This document shows, piece by piece, positions 8,637 through 15,943 of a stretch of DNA of 64,000 nt. Under the pieces are notes generated by a model. That model was not told the DNA's origin, did not search any database, and worked only from the letters and a program-made list of their open reading frames with translations. This DNA comes from Buchananella hordeovulneris (lineage in GTDB: Bacteria > Actinomycetota > Actinomycetes > Actinomycetales > Actinomycetaceae). Position 1 is the stretch's first letter. The number at the start of each line of letters is the position of its first letter. The stretch lies in NCBI RefSeq assembly GCF_001907235.1, contig NZ_MQVS01000003.1, positions 186,001 to 250,000 on the forward strand, in the 5' to 3' direction. The translations under genes and the position numbers were made by a program.

Positions 8637-9044
8637 CGGTTATTTAACGGCCGCGCAGAAGAGCTAAAGTGTGTTGCGTCACGTGCTGTTTGGGTGAATC
8701 TGCTCAAGTTCTTAGCGGTTGAAGCCGGGTGCTGCGTTTCCCAGGTGAGGTTTGGAATTGCAGGCGCTAAAAGTGTCAGTAGCCACTGAGACCTTTCCTG
8801 TTGTCCGCCAACACGGGTGGATTGACTGAACGGAAGGAGTTTCCCATGGAGATTGAGATTGTAGGTGTTCGCTTCGAACAGTGGACGCGGTCGGAAGAAG
8901 CGATCACGCATTGAACAACCCGGTGAGCCTGCCGCTCTGTTGACGAGGTTGAAATGCCGAAAGGATCTTGCACAGGGGGCGCTGCGGCTTATATATTTGG
9001 TACACTTGGCTGGCATTGTCTGGTTTTACGAAAGGGGGTGAAGC
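8637..9044. other. Gene-poor, lower-GC left border of the island
   Basis: Base composition drops here compared with the flanking genes. The only convincing coding signal is a 22-codon reading frame at 8846-8914. The stretch looks like remnant DNA at the junction between chromosome and island. No integrase, tRNA or obvious attachment repeat was recognised. Confidence 0.5.
8846..8914 (+). CDS. Possible 22-residue peptide or truncated gene start
   Basis: An ATG at 8846 is preceded by a strong GGAAGGAG site 5 bases upstream, and reads MEIEIVGVRFEQWTRSEEAI before a TGA. The good ribosome binding site but very short frame suggests either a leader peptide or the surviving 5' end of a gene lost when the island decayed. 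No family is recognised. Confidence 0.3.
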   Translation: MEIEIVGVRFEQWTRSEEAITH

Positions 9045-9188
9045 ATGGCTAAAAACAGCAAACAAACATCTGCAGCGGTAGCGAAGAAAGCGTCCGCTGT
9101 ACTGCGTGATGGCAGATCGTCTGCGCGTACTAAGGCGGTGGCTGGCTCCGCTCTAGCGCAGGCCAAGCCGTCCAAGCGCGGAAAATAG
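9045..9188 (+). CDS. Small basic conserved-type protein (47 residues)
   Basis: MAKNSKQTSAAVAKKASAVL and then DGRSSARTKAVAGSALAQAK describe a 47-residue, Lys/Ala/Ser-rich protein with no Cys or membrane segment. An excellent AAAGGGGGTGA site lies just before the ATG. The pattern 'KAS.VL.D.RSS...K..AGSALAQ' resembles a family of roughly 50-residue uncharacterised proteins scattered in bacteria, often near mobile DNA; this is from memory and not searched. Its function is unknown. The coding signal (ribosome binding site, composition, clean stop) is convincing. Confidence 0.7.
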   Translation: MAKNSKQTSAAVAKKASAVLRDGRSSARTKAVAGSALAQAKPSKRGK

Positions 9189-9328
9189 CTAGCAGCTATC
9201 TTCCAATCCTGACGTTTGTCAAGCTAGCCAACCCGGCATGGTAAGTGTTACTTCCGCAGATTCATGTAAATTCTGCTGATGGTGATACATTGCCGCCGTA
9301 AGGCTTGTTGACTTAATGTCTACTGGGT

Positions 9329-9360
9329 TGCTCTGCCCGCTATTCTAGATGGGCAGAGCA
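9329..9360. terminator. Hairpin upstream of the first IS
   Basis: TGCTCTGCCC (9329-9338) and GGGCAGAGCA (9351-9360) form a perfect 10-base stem with a 12-base loop. It may terminate the small-protein transcript at 9045-9188. The rest of 9189-9445 shows no coding signal. Confidence 0.5.
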
Positions 9361-9494
9361 GCTCAACACTGAAGGTCATTCAGGGAGCTTGTTTGAGTTT
9401 TGGTGTGTTGCGATAGAGTGACAGCTCGTTTCTTAGGACAATTTGTGAACCGTCCTGGGTTTGGTTCGGGTGGTCGGCCTGAAAGGATTGACCT

Positions 9495-9797
9495 ATGCCG
9501 AAGCGTTTCTCCCCAGTGTTCAAGTCGCGTGCTGTTCGTCTTGTCAGCGACTGTCTGGCATCGGAACAGACAGTCTCCCTTACCAGTGTTCTACGCGAGG
9601 TGGCCGTCAATCTCGGGGTGCGGTATGAGAAAATGCGCCGCTGGTATCGCGATCCCAGATTGAGACAGGATCTTGAACAAGCACTGCTAGAAGCCGAGGT
9701 GGCCCGCCTGCGGCGGGAAAAGCTCAGCTCCGCCAGGCTGGCGAGATCCTGAAGGCAGCCTCGACTTTTTCGCCAAAGAACTCGACTCTCGGTACCC
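9495..9797 (+). pseudogene. IS3-family orfA (helix-turn-helix), frameshifted
   Basis: The frame starts MPKRFSPVFKSRAVRLVSDC and contains the helix-turn-helix and the start of the leucine-zipper region (VARLRREK). A missing base near 9735 moves the continuing family sequence (AQLRQAGEILKAAS) to another frame, and a second missing base in the T run near 9770 breaks it again before the usual FFAKELD ending. OrfA normally binds the IS ends. Confidence 0.85.
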
Positions 9798-9800
9798 GAA

Positions 9801-10695
9801 ATGATCGCTTTCATCGACGCCCACCGTGCTAGGTTCGGCGTTGAACGCATCTGCAAAGTTCTATCCGAACACCGCCAAGGCGGCCTCATCACTTGCCCAG
9901 GGGTATCACAAGGCCAAGAACCGTGCGCCCTCTCGGCGCTGCTTGCGAGATGCCGCTTTGATCCCCGTCATTGAGCACATCCACCGAGAGAACTACTCGG
10001 TGTACGGAGTGCGCAAGATGTGGCATGCCCTCAAACGCGAAGGCTAGGACGTGGGACGCAATCAAGTAGCCAGGCTGATGAGACTTGCAGGGCTCAGGGG
10101 CGTTGTGCGTGGACGCAAGGCAGTAACAACCAGGAGCGCTCCTGGGACCGATACACGCCCAGATCTGGTTGAACGCCACTTCGCGCACAGTGCCCCTAAC
10201 CAGTTGTGGGTTGCGGACATCACTTACGTTCGCACCCGCAGCGGGTTCGTTTACACTGCCTTCGTAACAGATGCCTTCAGCCGCAAAATCGCTGGCTGGG
10301 CAGTGAGTAACACACTTAATGCCCAGGCTCTGCCCCTGCAGGCCCTGGAACAAGCTATCGCCACCGCCAAGGCAACTCTAAAGGGATTGGTCCACCATAG
10401 CGATCACGGCAGCCAGTACGTATGTGTCGCCTACCACGAACGCCTGGTCGAAGCAGAAATTGATGCCTCTGTCGGCACTGTGGGAGATTCCTACGACAAC
10501 GCACTGGCCGAGACCGTCAACGGCTTGTACAAGAGCGAATTGATCTACTCCCAGCACTGGGCGGGACTAACCGAAGTTGAATGGGTGAACTGGTGGAACA
10601 ACACCCGCCTGCACAGCGAACTGGGTTACACCACACCCCAAGAAACCGAAGACCGCTACTACCAACACCACACCCACCAAATGAACATCGCCTAG
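9801..10695 (+). pseudogene. IS3-family orfB transposase (DDE), frameshift and in-frame stop
   Basis: Starting MIAFIDAHRARFGVERICKV, the sequence changes frame near 9890 and has an in-frame TAG at 10048 between ALKREG and GRNQVARLMR. The catalytic core downstream is intact: first Asp in WVADITYV, second Asp in VHHSDHGSQY, and Glu in ALAETVNGLYKSELI. The domain ends correctly 22 bases before the right inverted repeat. The stop and frameshift make this copy non-functional. Confidence 0.9.
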
Positions 10696-10772
10696 GAACC
10701 AAACCCGGGACAGTTCACTTGGGCATCGGCAGGATTGACGCCAATCATCAGGAGCTGTGGTAGGCTAGTCGA

Positions 10773-12131
10773 ATGAGTGAAATCAGCCCTTTTCTGGTTC
10801 AAGCATCCGTTGCTGGACTCTTCGGTGAATATGATCATGAGATAAGTATTGATCCCCAGTATGGATACGTAATTATTTATGGTCCGAACGGCGTTGGAAA
10901 AACAAAATTTCTGGAAATAATACACTATGCAAGTAAGTTGAGTGGGGATAAACTAATGACGTTGCCGTTCAGGGGCGCATTTCTTCGCTATTCGGACGGC
11001 AGTGAACTTGCGGTTGAACGCGTCTTCGGGTCCGCAGATAACACCAAGGAAATAAGGTGTCGTGCAATTGTATTTACTTTGAGTCTTCCCGGAGGCAGGT
11101 CAGTTGAATGGAGATGCGGTCGAAATCTGGAAATAGATAGTGGTCGAGGTCCTGGCAGGCTGCTTGGCCGCGGATATGGCCCTATATATGCGGAAGATGG
11201 ATGGGAGGATTTAGACGGCGACTTGATGTGTTTAGTGGACTCAGGTTTCTCCGACGTGATCTCAGGGGGACAGCGGGACCATCGGCGCGCACCAAAAGAA
11301 ATGCGAGACTTCTTAGAGGCTGTCCCAAGTTACTTGATTGAAACGCAGAGGCTGAGGGCGAATGGAAGTATAAGAAGGCATCCGCGTCGTCCAAAGTCTG
11401 TGTCAGAGCGGTCGCGAATACGCGAACAATCAGAGCACATTCGGAGTCTTCTTCGTAAGGCGCAAACAGAGCACTCCCGGATTACTCAGGGTCTAGACCG
11501 AACCTTTCCAGATCGAGTTCTAAACAAGGCACGTAGTGAATCTGTCATTGATTCAGATCAGATCAGGGATCGCTATAGTAAGCAAAATGCCCTTCGGGAG
11601 CGGTTAAGTAGGGTGGTATCTGTAAAACTACAAGAAGAATTACCTCTGCCGGAAGAAGAGTTGGAGCCGTGGGCTCTCGCCTTGTTGAGTCTCTATCTTG
11701 ATGATGCCGAGGAAAAACTGAAGCCTTTCGGGGACCTCCTGGAGAAGATTGAGCTCTTAGAAAAAATAGTCAACAAGCGTTTGATGAACAAAACTCTTAC
11801 GGTGACTGCCGAGGAAGGCTTGACTGTTAGGCACTCCACCTCATCCCTCTCCATTGATCTTGATTCTCTATCTTCGGGTGAACAGCATGAAATTATTCTT
11901 CTTATCGACCTGCTGTTTAATGTGCCGCCCGGTGCAGTGGTTCTCATAGATGAGCCAGAAATTTCCCTGCATGTGGCATGGCAAATTGCTTTTTTGCCGG
12001 ATGTGATTAGCATCGCAGATTTGGTGGGGTTTCGATTTATTGTGGCGACACACTCACCTCAAATAATTCATGACAAGTGGGAGCACGCATGCTCTCTAGG
12101 GCGAGGGAACACGGGGTGCTCTGGCTCATGA
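10773..12131 (+). CDS. ariA: PARIS-like AriA: ABC-type ATPase of an anti-phage system
   Basis: A 452-residue ATPase of the ABC/OLD-like class. Walker A is GPNGVGKT (residues 38-45), the signature LSSGEQHEI is near 366, Walker B VVLIDEPEISLH near 390, and the switch His lies in VATHSPQII near 426. A charged helical insert (residues 200-300) separates the halves. In PARIS, AriA assembles into a sensor complex that holds AriB inactive until a phage anti-restriction protein is detected. The downstream gene overlaps by ATGA and has the DUF4435/TOPRIM-like features of AriB, which supports the call. Codon use is clearly more AT-rich than in flanking chromosomal genes, indicating transfer. Other ATPase-nuclease pairs such as Gabija or retron-type OLD systems are less likely because the second gene is DUF4435-like. 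Confidence 0.78.
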   Translation: MSEISPFLVQASVAGLFGEYDHEISIDPQYGYVIIYGPNGVGKTKFLEIIHYASKLSGDKLMTLPFRGAFLRYSDGSELAVERVFGSADNTKEIRCRAIVFTLSLPGGRSVEWRCGRNLEIDSGRGPGRLLGRGYGPIYAEDGWEDLDGDLMCLVDSGFSDVISGGQRDHRRAPKEMRDFLEAVPSYLIETQRLRANGSIRRHPRRPKSVSERSRIREQSEHIRSLLRKAQTEHSRITQGLDRTFPDRVLNKARSESVIDSDQIRDRYSKQNALRERLSRVVSVKLQEELPLPEEELEPWALALLSLYLDDAEEKLKPFGDLLEKIELLEKIVNKRLMNKTLTVTAEEGLTVRHSTSSLSIDLDSLSSGEQHEIILLIDLLFNVPPGAVVLIDEPEISLHVAWQIAFLPDVISIADLVGFRFIVATHSPQIIHDKWEHACSLGRGNTGCSGS

Positions 12132-13045
12132 AAGATCACTTGGATGAACACACACTCTTCAACACAGTTGCAATGCAATGTAAAGCCACAGGGAAGATGG
12201 CTTTAGTTGTTGAAGGTAAGACTGACTATCTTTTGCTTTATAGGCCGTTCGGGGGCCATATATTGTTGAAGCACGCAACGGGCGGTAAGACGCAGGTTTT
12301 GCAGGCAGCTAAGTTGGCTTTGGATCGGAACTTTGACTCTATCCGGTTTCTTGTGGACAGGGACTACGATAACTATCGAGAAGCTAAATCTTATGGGTCA
12401 AATGTGCTTGTTAGTGTTTCTCACGACTGTGTTATCGATGTTGTTGCAAGGGCCCGAGATGATCTTCATCATGTCATCTGTGTTAGGGTGGCTAGGGTGT
12501 CGCCAAGATTCTCAGACGAGTCGTGCGTCCCCGAGGATATAGCTCGTGAGGCATATGATTTATGTGCACGATTTTCTGCGACTAGAATAGTTGCAGCAAG
12601 GCGTTCTTTGGACCTGAGGCTAAGTGAATTTAAATTTGGCGGCCTTAAGAAATGCCAGCTCTCGCCGGAAGAAATTGCCAACCAGGCACTTGTGCGCAGC
12701 AGGTATCAGGGCGATGATCGGGAAAGGATAGTTCAAGAATCTTTGAAAGAATATGAAAGGATTAGAATATCCCCCCTTTTGGAAATAGGAGATCATGACT
12801 TTTTTGACGCCCTTGCTTATGTGCTTAACGAAAGATGTAGGGTGAAGGTCAAGGGTGATGATCTTCAATATGATGTGTTGGGCGCGATTTCCTCCAAGGC
12901 TGTATTTGAGACGCAATGGTGCAAGGAGATTATGGCGTGGTTGAAGCGTTCTGGGTTTGGTTCCGATCTGTTGTTGAGAGGATTCGATCATAACGAGGAA
13001 GTATCCAGAAACGTTTCGTGCTCGGGCGGTACGGATGGTGCGTGA
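12128..13045 (+). CDS. ariB: PARIS-like AriB: DUF4435/TOPRIM-type effector, 3' end replaced by IS
   Basis: A 305-residue protein. The ATG at 12128 overlaps the ariA stop (ATGA). TOPRIM-like acidic motifs are visible: Glu in LVVEGKTDYLLLY near residue 28, and Asp residues in FLVDRDYDNY near 77. A later block reads GDHDFFDALAYVLN. DUF4435 proteins of this type are the toxic effector of PARIS and act as a tRNA-cleaving nuclease once released. From about 12994 the DNA matches the start of an IS3 orfA in another frame, so roughly the last 16 residues, ending at 13045, come from the IS. Whether the protein remains active is unknown. Confidence 0.75.
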   Translation: MKDHLDEHTLFNTVAMQCKATGKMALVVEGKTDYLLLYRPFGGHILLKHATGGKTQVLQAAKLALDRNFDSIRFLVDRDYDNYREAKSYGSNVLVSVSHDCVIDVVARARDDLHHVICVRVARVSPRFSDESCVPEDIAREAYDLCARFSATRIVAARRSLDLRLSEFKFGGLKKCQLSPEEIANQALVRSRYQGDDRERIVQESLKEYERIRISPLLEIGDHDFFDALAYVLNERCRVKVKGDDLQYDVLGAISSKAVFETQWCKEIMAWLKRSGFGSDLLLRGFDHNEEVSRNVSCSGGTDGA

Positions 13046-13301
13046 GCGCATCGAGCAGGAGGAAGGAGTCAGTCAGTATCGGGCGGTGTGTGACATCGCG
13101 CCGAAGTTGGGTGTGTCGTGGAGGACGTTGCAGCGGTGGGTCAAGCAGGCTGACATCTATGCCGGTGTCCAGCCAGGGGTGACCTCGGATGCTGCTGGCG
13201 AGATCAAGCGGTTGCGGCGGGAGAACGCCGAGTTGTGGCGGGTGACCGAGATCCTGAAGACCGCGTCGGCGTTTTTCGCCGCGGAGCCAAACCGCCCCTA
13301 G
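12996..13301 (+). pseudogene. IS3-family orfA fragment without its native start
   Basis: RKYPETFRARAVRMVRERIE, then SWRTLQRWVKQADI (helix-turn-helix) and EIKRLRRENAELWRVTEILK (zipper), ends at KTASAFFAAEPNRP. The normal MP- start is missing; an internal ATG at 13035 could still be used. It is a remnant of the orfA DNA-binding protein. Confidence 0.85.
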
Positions 13302-13307
13302 ACGCGA

Positions 13308-13590
13308 TGATCACCTACATCAACACCTATCGCGATCAGTTCGAAGTCGAGCCCATTTGCACCACGTTGCAGGACACTGAGGACGGGTCCATCACCTCTC
13401 GTGCGGGTACCGGGCCGCGAAACGTCGTGCTCCCAGCGCTAGGACGCTGCATGACGGGGTCCTCATCGCCGAGCTGAAACAGATCCATGCAGCCAACTAC
13501 GGCGTCTACGGGGTACGGAAGATGCGGGTATGCGATGCGTCGGGCCGACTGGCAGATCGGCAGGGACCAGGTCGCCCGGTTGATGCGCAG
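13308..13590 (+). pseudogene. IS3-family orfB fragment, frameshifted and truncated
   Basis: MITYINTYRDQFEVEPICTT begins an orfB. The sequence shifts frame near 13385 (RAAKRRAPSARTLHDG) and again near 13525 (YAMRRADWQIGRDQVARLMR), then stops where Vsr sequence takes over. The whole DDE catalytic domain is gone. Confidence 0.85.
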
Positions 13591-13917
13591 GGACTGCGTT
13601 ACCGCGTCAAAGCCCCACCTCAACCGGGAATCGGTCGCACGGCTGACCTGCTCTTCACCCGTGTTCGCGTCGCCGTCTTCATCGATGGCTGCTTCTGGCA
13701 CCGTTGTCCGGCGCTCTTCACGATGCCAGCCACCAACACGGACTTCTGGGACGCGAAGATCGGCCACAACCGGCAACGGGACGCGGATACGACTGCCGCA
13801 CTGGGGGATAGAGGCCGGGTTGTGCTGCGCTTCTGGAAGCGCGAGAAGCCCCTGTCGGTGGCCTATCGTATCGTCGAAGCAGTACGGGATGGGGCCCATC
13901 CGCAGACCGCCGAGTGA
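13522..13917 (+). CDS. vsr: Vsr-type mismatch endonuclease, 5' end replaced by IS sequence
   Basis: The family part starts near 13590 as GLRYRVKAPPQPG and continues RTADLLFTRVRVAVFIDGCF, WHRCPALFTMPATNTDFWDAKI and RDADTTAALGDRG, then WKREKP. These carry the Vsr catalytic region: metal-binding Asp in ADLLF, the DGCFWHRC block and NTDFWDAKI. Vsr enzymes nick T:G mismatches that arise when 5-methylcytosine deaminates, so they usually sit next to a dcm gene, as here. The first 40 or so residues of a normal Vsr (MRAIRSKDTKPE-type) are missing. An ATG inside the IS fragment at 13522 would give a chimeric 131-residue protein with 22 IS-derived residues, so activity is doubtful. Confidence 0.75.
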   Translation: MRVCDASGRLADRQGPGRPVDAQGLRYRVKAPPQPGIGRTADLLFTRVRVAVFIDGCFWHRCPALFTMPATNTDFWDAKIGHNRQRDADTTAALGDRGRVVLRFWKREKPLSVAYRIVEAVRDGAHPQTAE

Positions 13918-14113
13918 CCTGAGTAACCGGGACCAGACCGGTCGGGCAGAGGCAGATTCAGCGATCCGCCACGGCGTGGGTCAGCCTTCCTCGCCCTCGC
14001 GTACCGGTAAAGTGGGAACAGGTGACATGATGGCTTGGTGAGCTGTGCACCATGACGACGTTGTTCGTGTTCTCCTGGAGGTGGACATCTAAGCGGGAAA
14101 GGAGCGCTGGAGC

Positions 14114-15943
14114 TTGGCAGCATACGCAGTGAAGCTGGAGCGTTCAGCACCGCTCGTCCTCCCCAGGCACGCAGATGCTCCGGACGACGACAGCTTCGAT
14201 GAGTGGTGTCGGCTGGAGAGATCGTCTGGTCGCCCCCTCGCCGTCGACCTTTTCTCGGGAGCTGGCGGCCTCGGTGCTGGTGTCGAAGCGGCAGGCTGGA
14301 CCGTCGTCGCCGCGGTCGATCACGATACGGCGGCGCTGGAGACGCATCGGGCCAACTTCCGAGGTCAAGCGCTCGACGTCGACATGGCTGACTCTGCCCA
14401 GGTGAATGCGCTCATCGAGCGACTCCGCCCGCTTGGCATCGACCTCGTCGCCGGAGGCCCGCCCTGCCAGCCGTTCAGCCGCGCCGGACGTGCGAAGATT
14501 CGCAGTCTCATCAACGACGGCGTTCGTGATGAGGTCGACTCACGCAAGGAGCTGTGGCGATCCTTCATCGACGTTGTCCTGGCACTGAAACCACGTGCAG
14601 TTCTGATGGAGAACGTGCCCGATATGGCCATTGGCGATGATCTCGCCGTTGTCAGGGCGATCGCGGACATTCTCGAAGGCGCCGGATACGTCGTTGACTA
14701 CCGACTGCTTGATGCATGGCGCCACGGCGTACCACAGCACCGCAAGCGATTCATCCTCCAAGCACGCAACGATGGGGCTTTGCCGGATTGGCCTGCACCG
14801 ATGGAGTACCGCCCCACTGTCCGTGATGCGATCGAAGACCTTCCTTCACTCGACGACACCACCGGTGCGCGCGAGTTGCCCTACACGGGCCAACCATCCA
14901 GTGCACTGGCCAAGACCCTTCATGGCGACGACGCTGACATCATCTACGACCACATGACGCGTCCGGTGCGGGACGATGACCGCGAAGCGTTCGAGATCAT
15001 GACGTCTTCGACCCTGTACTCGGACCTACCTGAGCACCTGCGCCGATACCGCTCCGACACCTTCAACGACAAGTACAAGCGCCTCGACTGGGACGATCTC
15101 AGCAGGACGATTACCGCTCACATCGCCAAAGACGGGTACTGGTACATCCACCCGGAGGAACACCGCACACTCACCGTCCGCGAGGCGGCACGTATTCAGA
15201 CCTTCCCAGACAGCTTCCGCTTCGCAGGGACCCGCAGCGACGCCTTCCGGCAGATCGGCAACGCAGTCCCACCAGCACTGGGGCGGACCGTCGCAGAGGC
15301 GATCCTGCCCCTCGCGGAGCCACGTCAGGAGCAGCCCAGACTTCCCGATATGCGCCGGAGGCTGTCGCTGTGGGCCGACGAGCATAGAAAGACTGCATGG
15401 TGGCTCTACCCTGGGGCAGATATGACTGTCGCTGCTGCCGCGGTCGCTGCTCTGCTTGACATGCATCGACTTCCCGTCGCAACCGCCACGTCACTCATGG
15501 AGCCACTCCGAGGCGTTCCGAACCTTTCCATCGAGTCGCTCCAGCACATCGACGTGCACACGCTCAGCAAGACTCGCAAGGACGCCGTAAGACGGCTTCG
15601 AGGCATCGTCCGCGAGAGCCCGTCGGGCGACTGGACACCGCGCGTTGCAGCCATGTTTGGCGACGCGCAGCACCGCGTGTTCTCGCTGCTACGTGGCGGC
15701 AACGAGCTTCTTGTCAACGAACACGTCCGCAAAGTCGTGACTCTCTTGATGGAGCTACCCGAAGGGCACACCGGGCTGCGCACTGACATCAAGGTGGCTC
15801 TCGCCCAGTTGGTCTCCAGCGGCGACGAAGCTGCATTGCGGATGTGCGCAATCCGTTCTATCGCTGTTTCAGAGGCGCGAGCCCGAATCCTCGGCCCCGC
15901 CACTCCCCACCCAGCAGAGTCCAAGGGAGAGCGAGTTTCATGA
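14114..15943 (+). CDS. dcm: DNA (cytosine-5) methyltransferase with a C-terminal extension
   Basis: A 609-residue C5-methyltransferase. The TTG at 14114 is the first start after an in-frame stop at 14090 and has AAAGGAG 9 bases upstream. The motifs run in order: I (LAVDLFSGAGGLGAG, near residue 43), IV with the catalytic Cys (GGPPCQPFS, Cys118), VI (LMENVP), VIII (QHRKRFIL), then a target-recognition region and IX/X (RQIGNAVPPALG) near residue 385. About 210 further residues follow. They are helical, and some blocks (LSKTRKDAVRRLRGI, NEHVRKVVTLL) recall an EndoIII-like helix-hairpin-helix glycosylase fold, which is only a suggestion. It is the first gene of a coupled operon and overlaps the next by ATGA. 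No restriction endonuclease gene is evident. Confidence 0.93.
   Translation: MAAYAVKLERSAPLVLPRHADAPDDDSFDEWCRLERSSGRPLAVDLFSGAGGLGAGVEAAGWTVVAAVDHDTAALETHRANFRGQALDVDMADSAQVNALIERLRPLGIDLVAGGPPCQPFSRAGRAKIRSLINDGVRDEVDSRKELWRSFIDVVLALKPRAVLMENVPDMAIGDDLAVVRAIADILEGAGYVVDYRLLDAWRHGVPQHRKRFILQARNDGALPDWPAPMEYRPTVRDAIEDLPSLDDTTGARELPYTGQPSSALAKTLHGDDADIIYDHMTRPVRDDDREAFEIMTSSTLYSDLPEHLRRYRSDTFNDKYKRLDWDDLSRTITAHIAKDGYWYIHPEEHRTLTVREAARIQTFPDSFRFAGTRSDAFRQIGNAVPPALGRTVAEAILPLAEPRQEQPRLPDMRRRLSLWADEHRKTAWWLYPGADMTVAAAAVAALLDMHRLPVATATSLMEPLRGVPNLSIESLQHIDVHTLSKTRKDAVRRLRGIVRESPSGDWTPRVAAMFGDAQHRVFSLLRGGNELLVNEHVRKVVTLLMELPEGHTGLRTDIKVALAQLVSSGDEAALRMCAIRSIAVSEARARILGPATPHPAESKGERVS

Larger units (their letters stand above)
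9446..10717 (+). mobile_element. IS3-family insertion sequence, complete ends, inactive transposase
   Basis: Imperfect inverted repeats mark both ends: TGAACCGTCCTGGGTTTGG starts at 9446, and its counterpart, read on the minus strand as TGAACTGTCCCGGGTTTGG, starts at 10717. Between them lie orfA- and orfB-like frames in the IS3 arrangement, about 1.27 kb in all. The transposase carries several frameshifts and a stop, so the copy cannot move on its own. No clear target duplication was found. The left-end sequence recurs at 19263. Confidence 0.9.
12994..13590 (+). mobile_element. IS3-family remnant fused to ariB and vsr
   Basis: The stretch holds most of orfA and the first part of orfB but no inverted repeats. 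The left side begins inside orfA at RKYPETFRARAVRM without a start codon, directly after ariB coding sequence. The right side stops at QVARLMR, where Vsr coding sequence begins. Both ends were therefore lost by deletion, welding two defence genes to IS fragments. Confidence 0.85.

Noticed and set aside
13487-14041. 184-codon plus-strand frame across the IS, vsr and intergenic DNA
   Set aside because: It reads IS orfB residues for about 40 codons and then an alternative frame of vsr; vsr in the other frame is clearly the conserved one.
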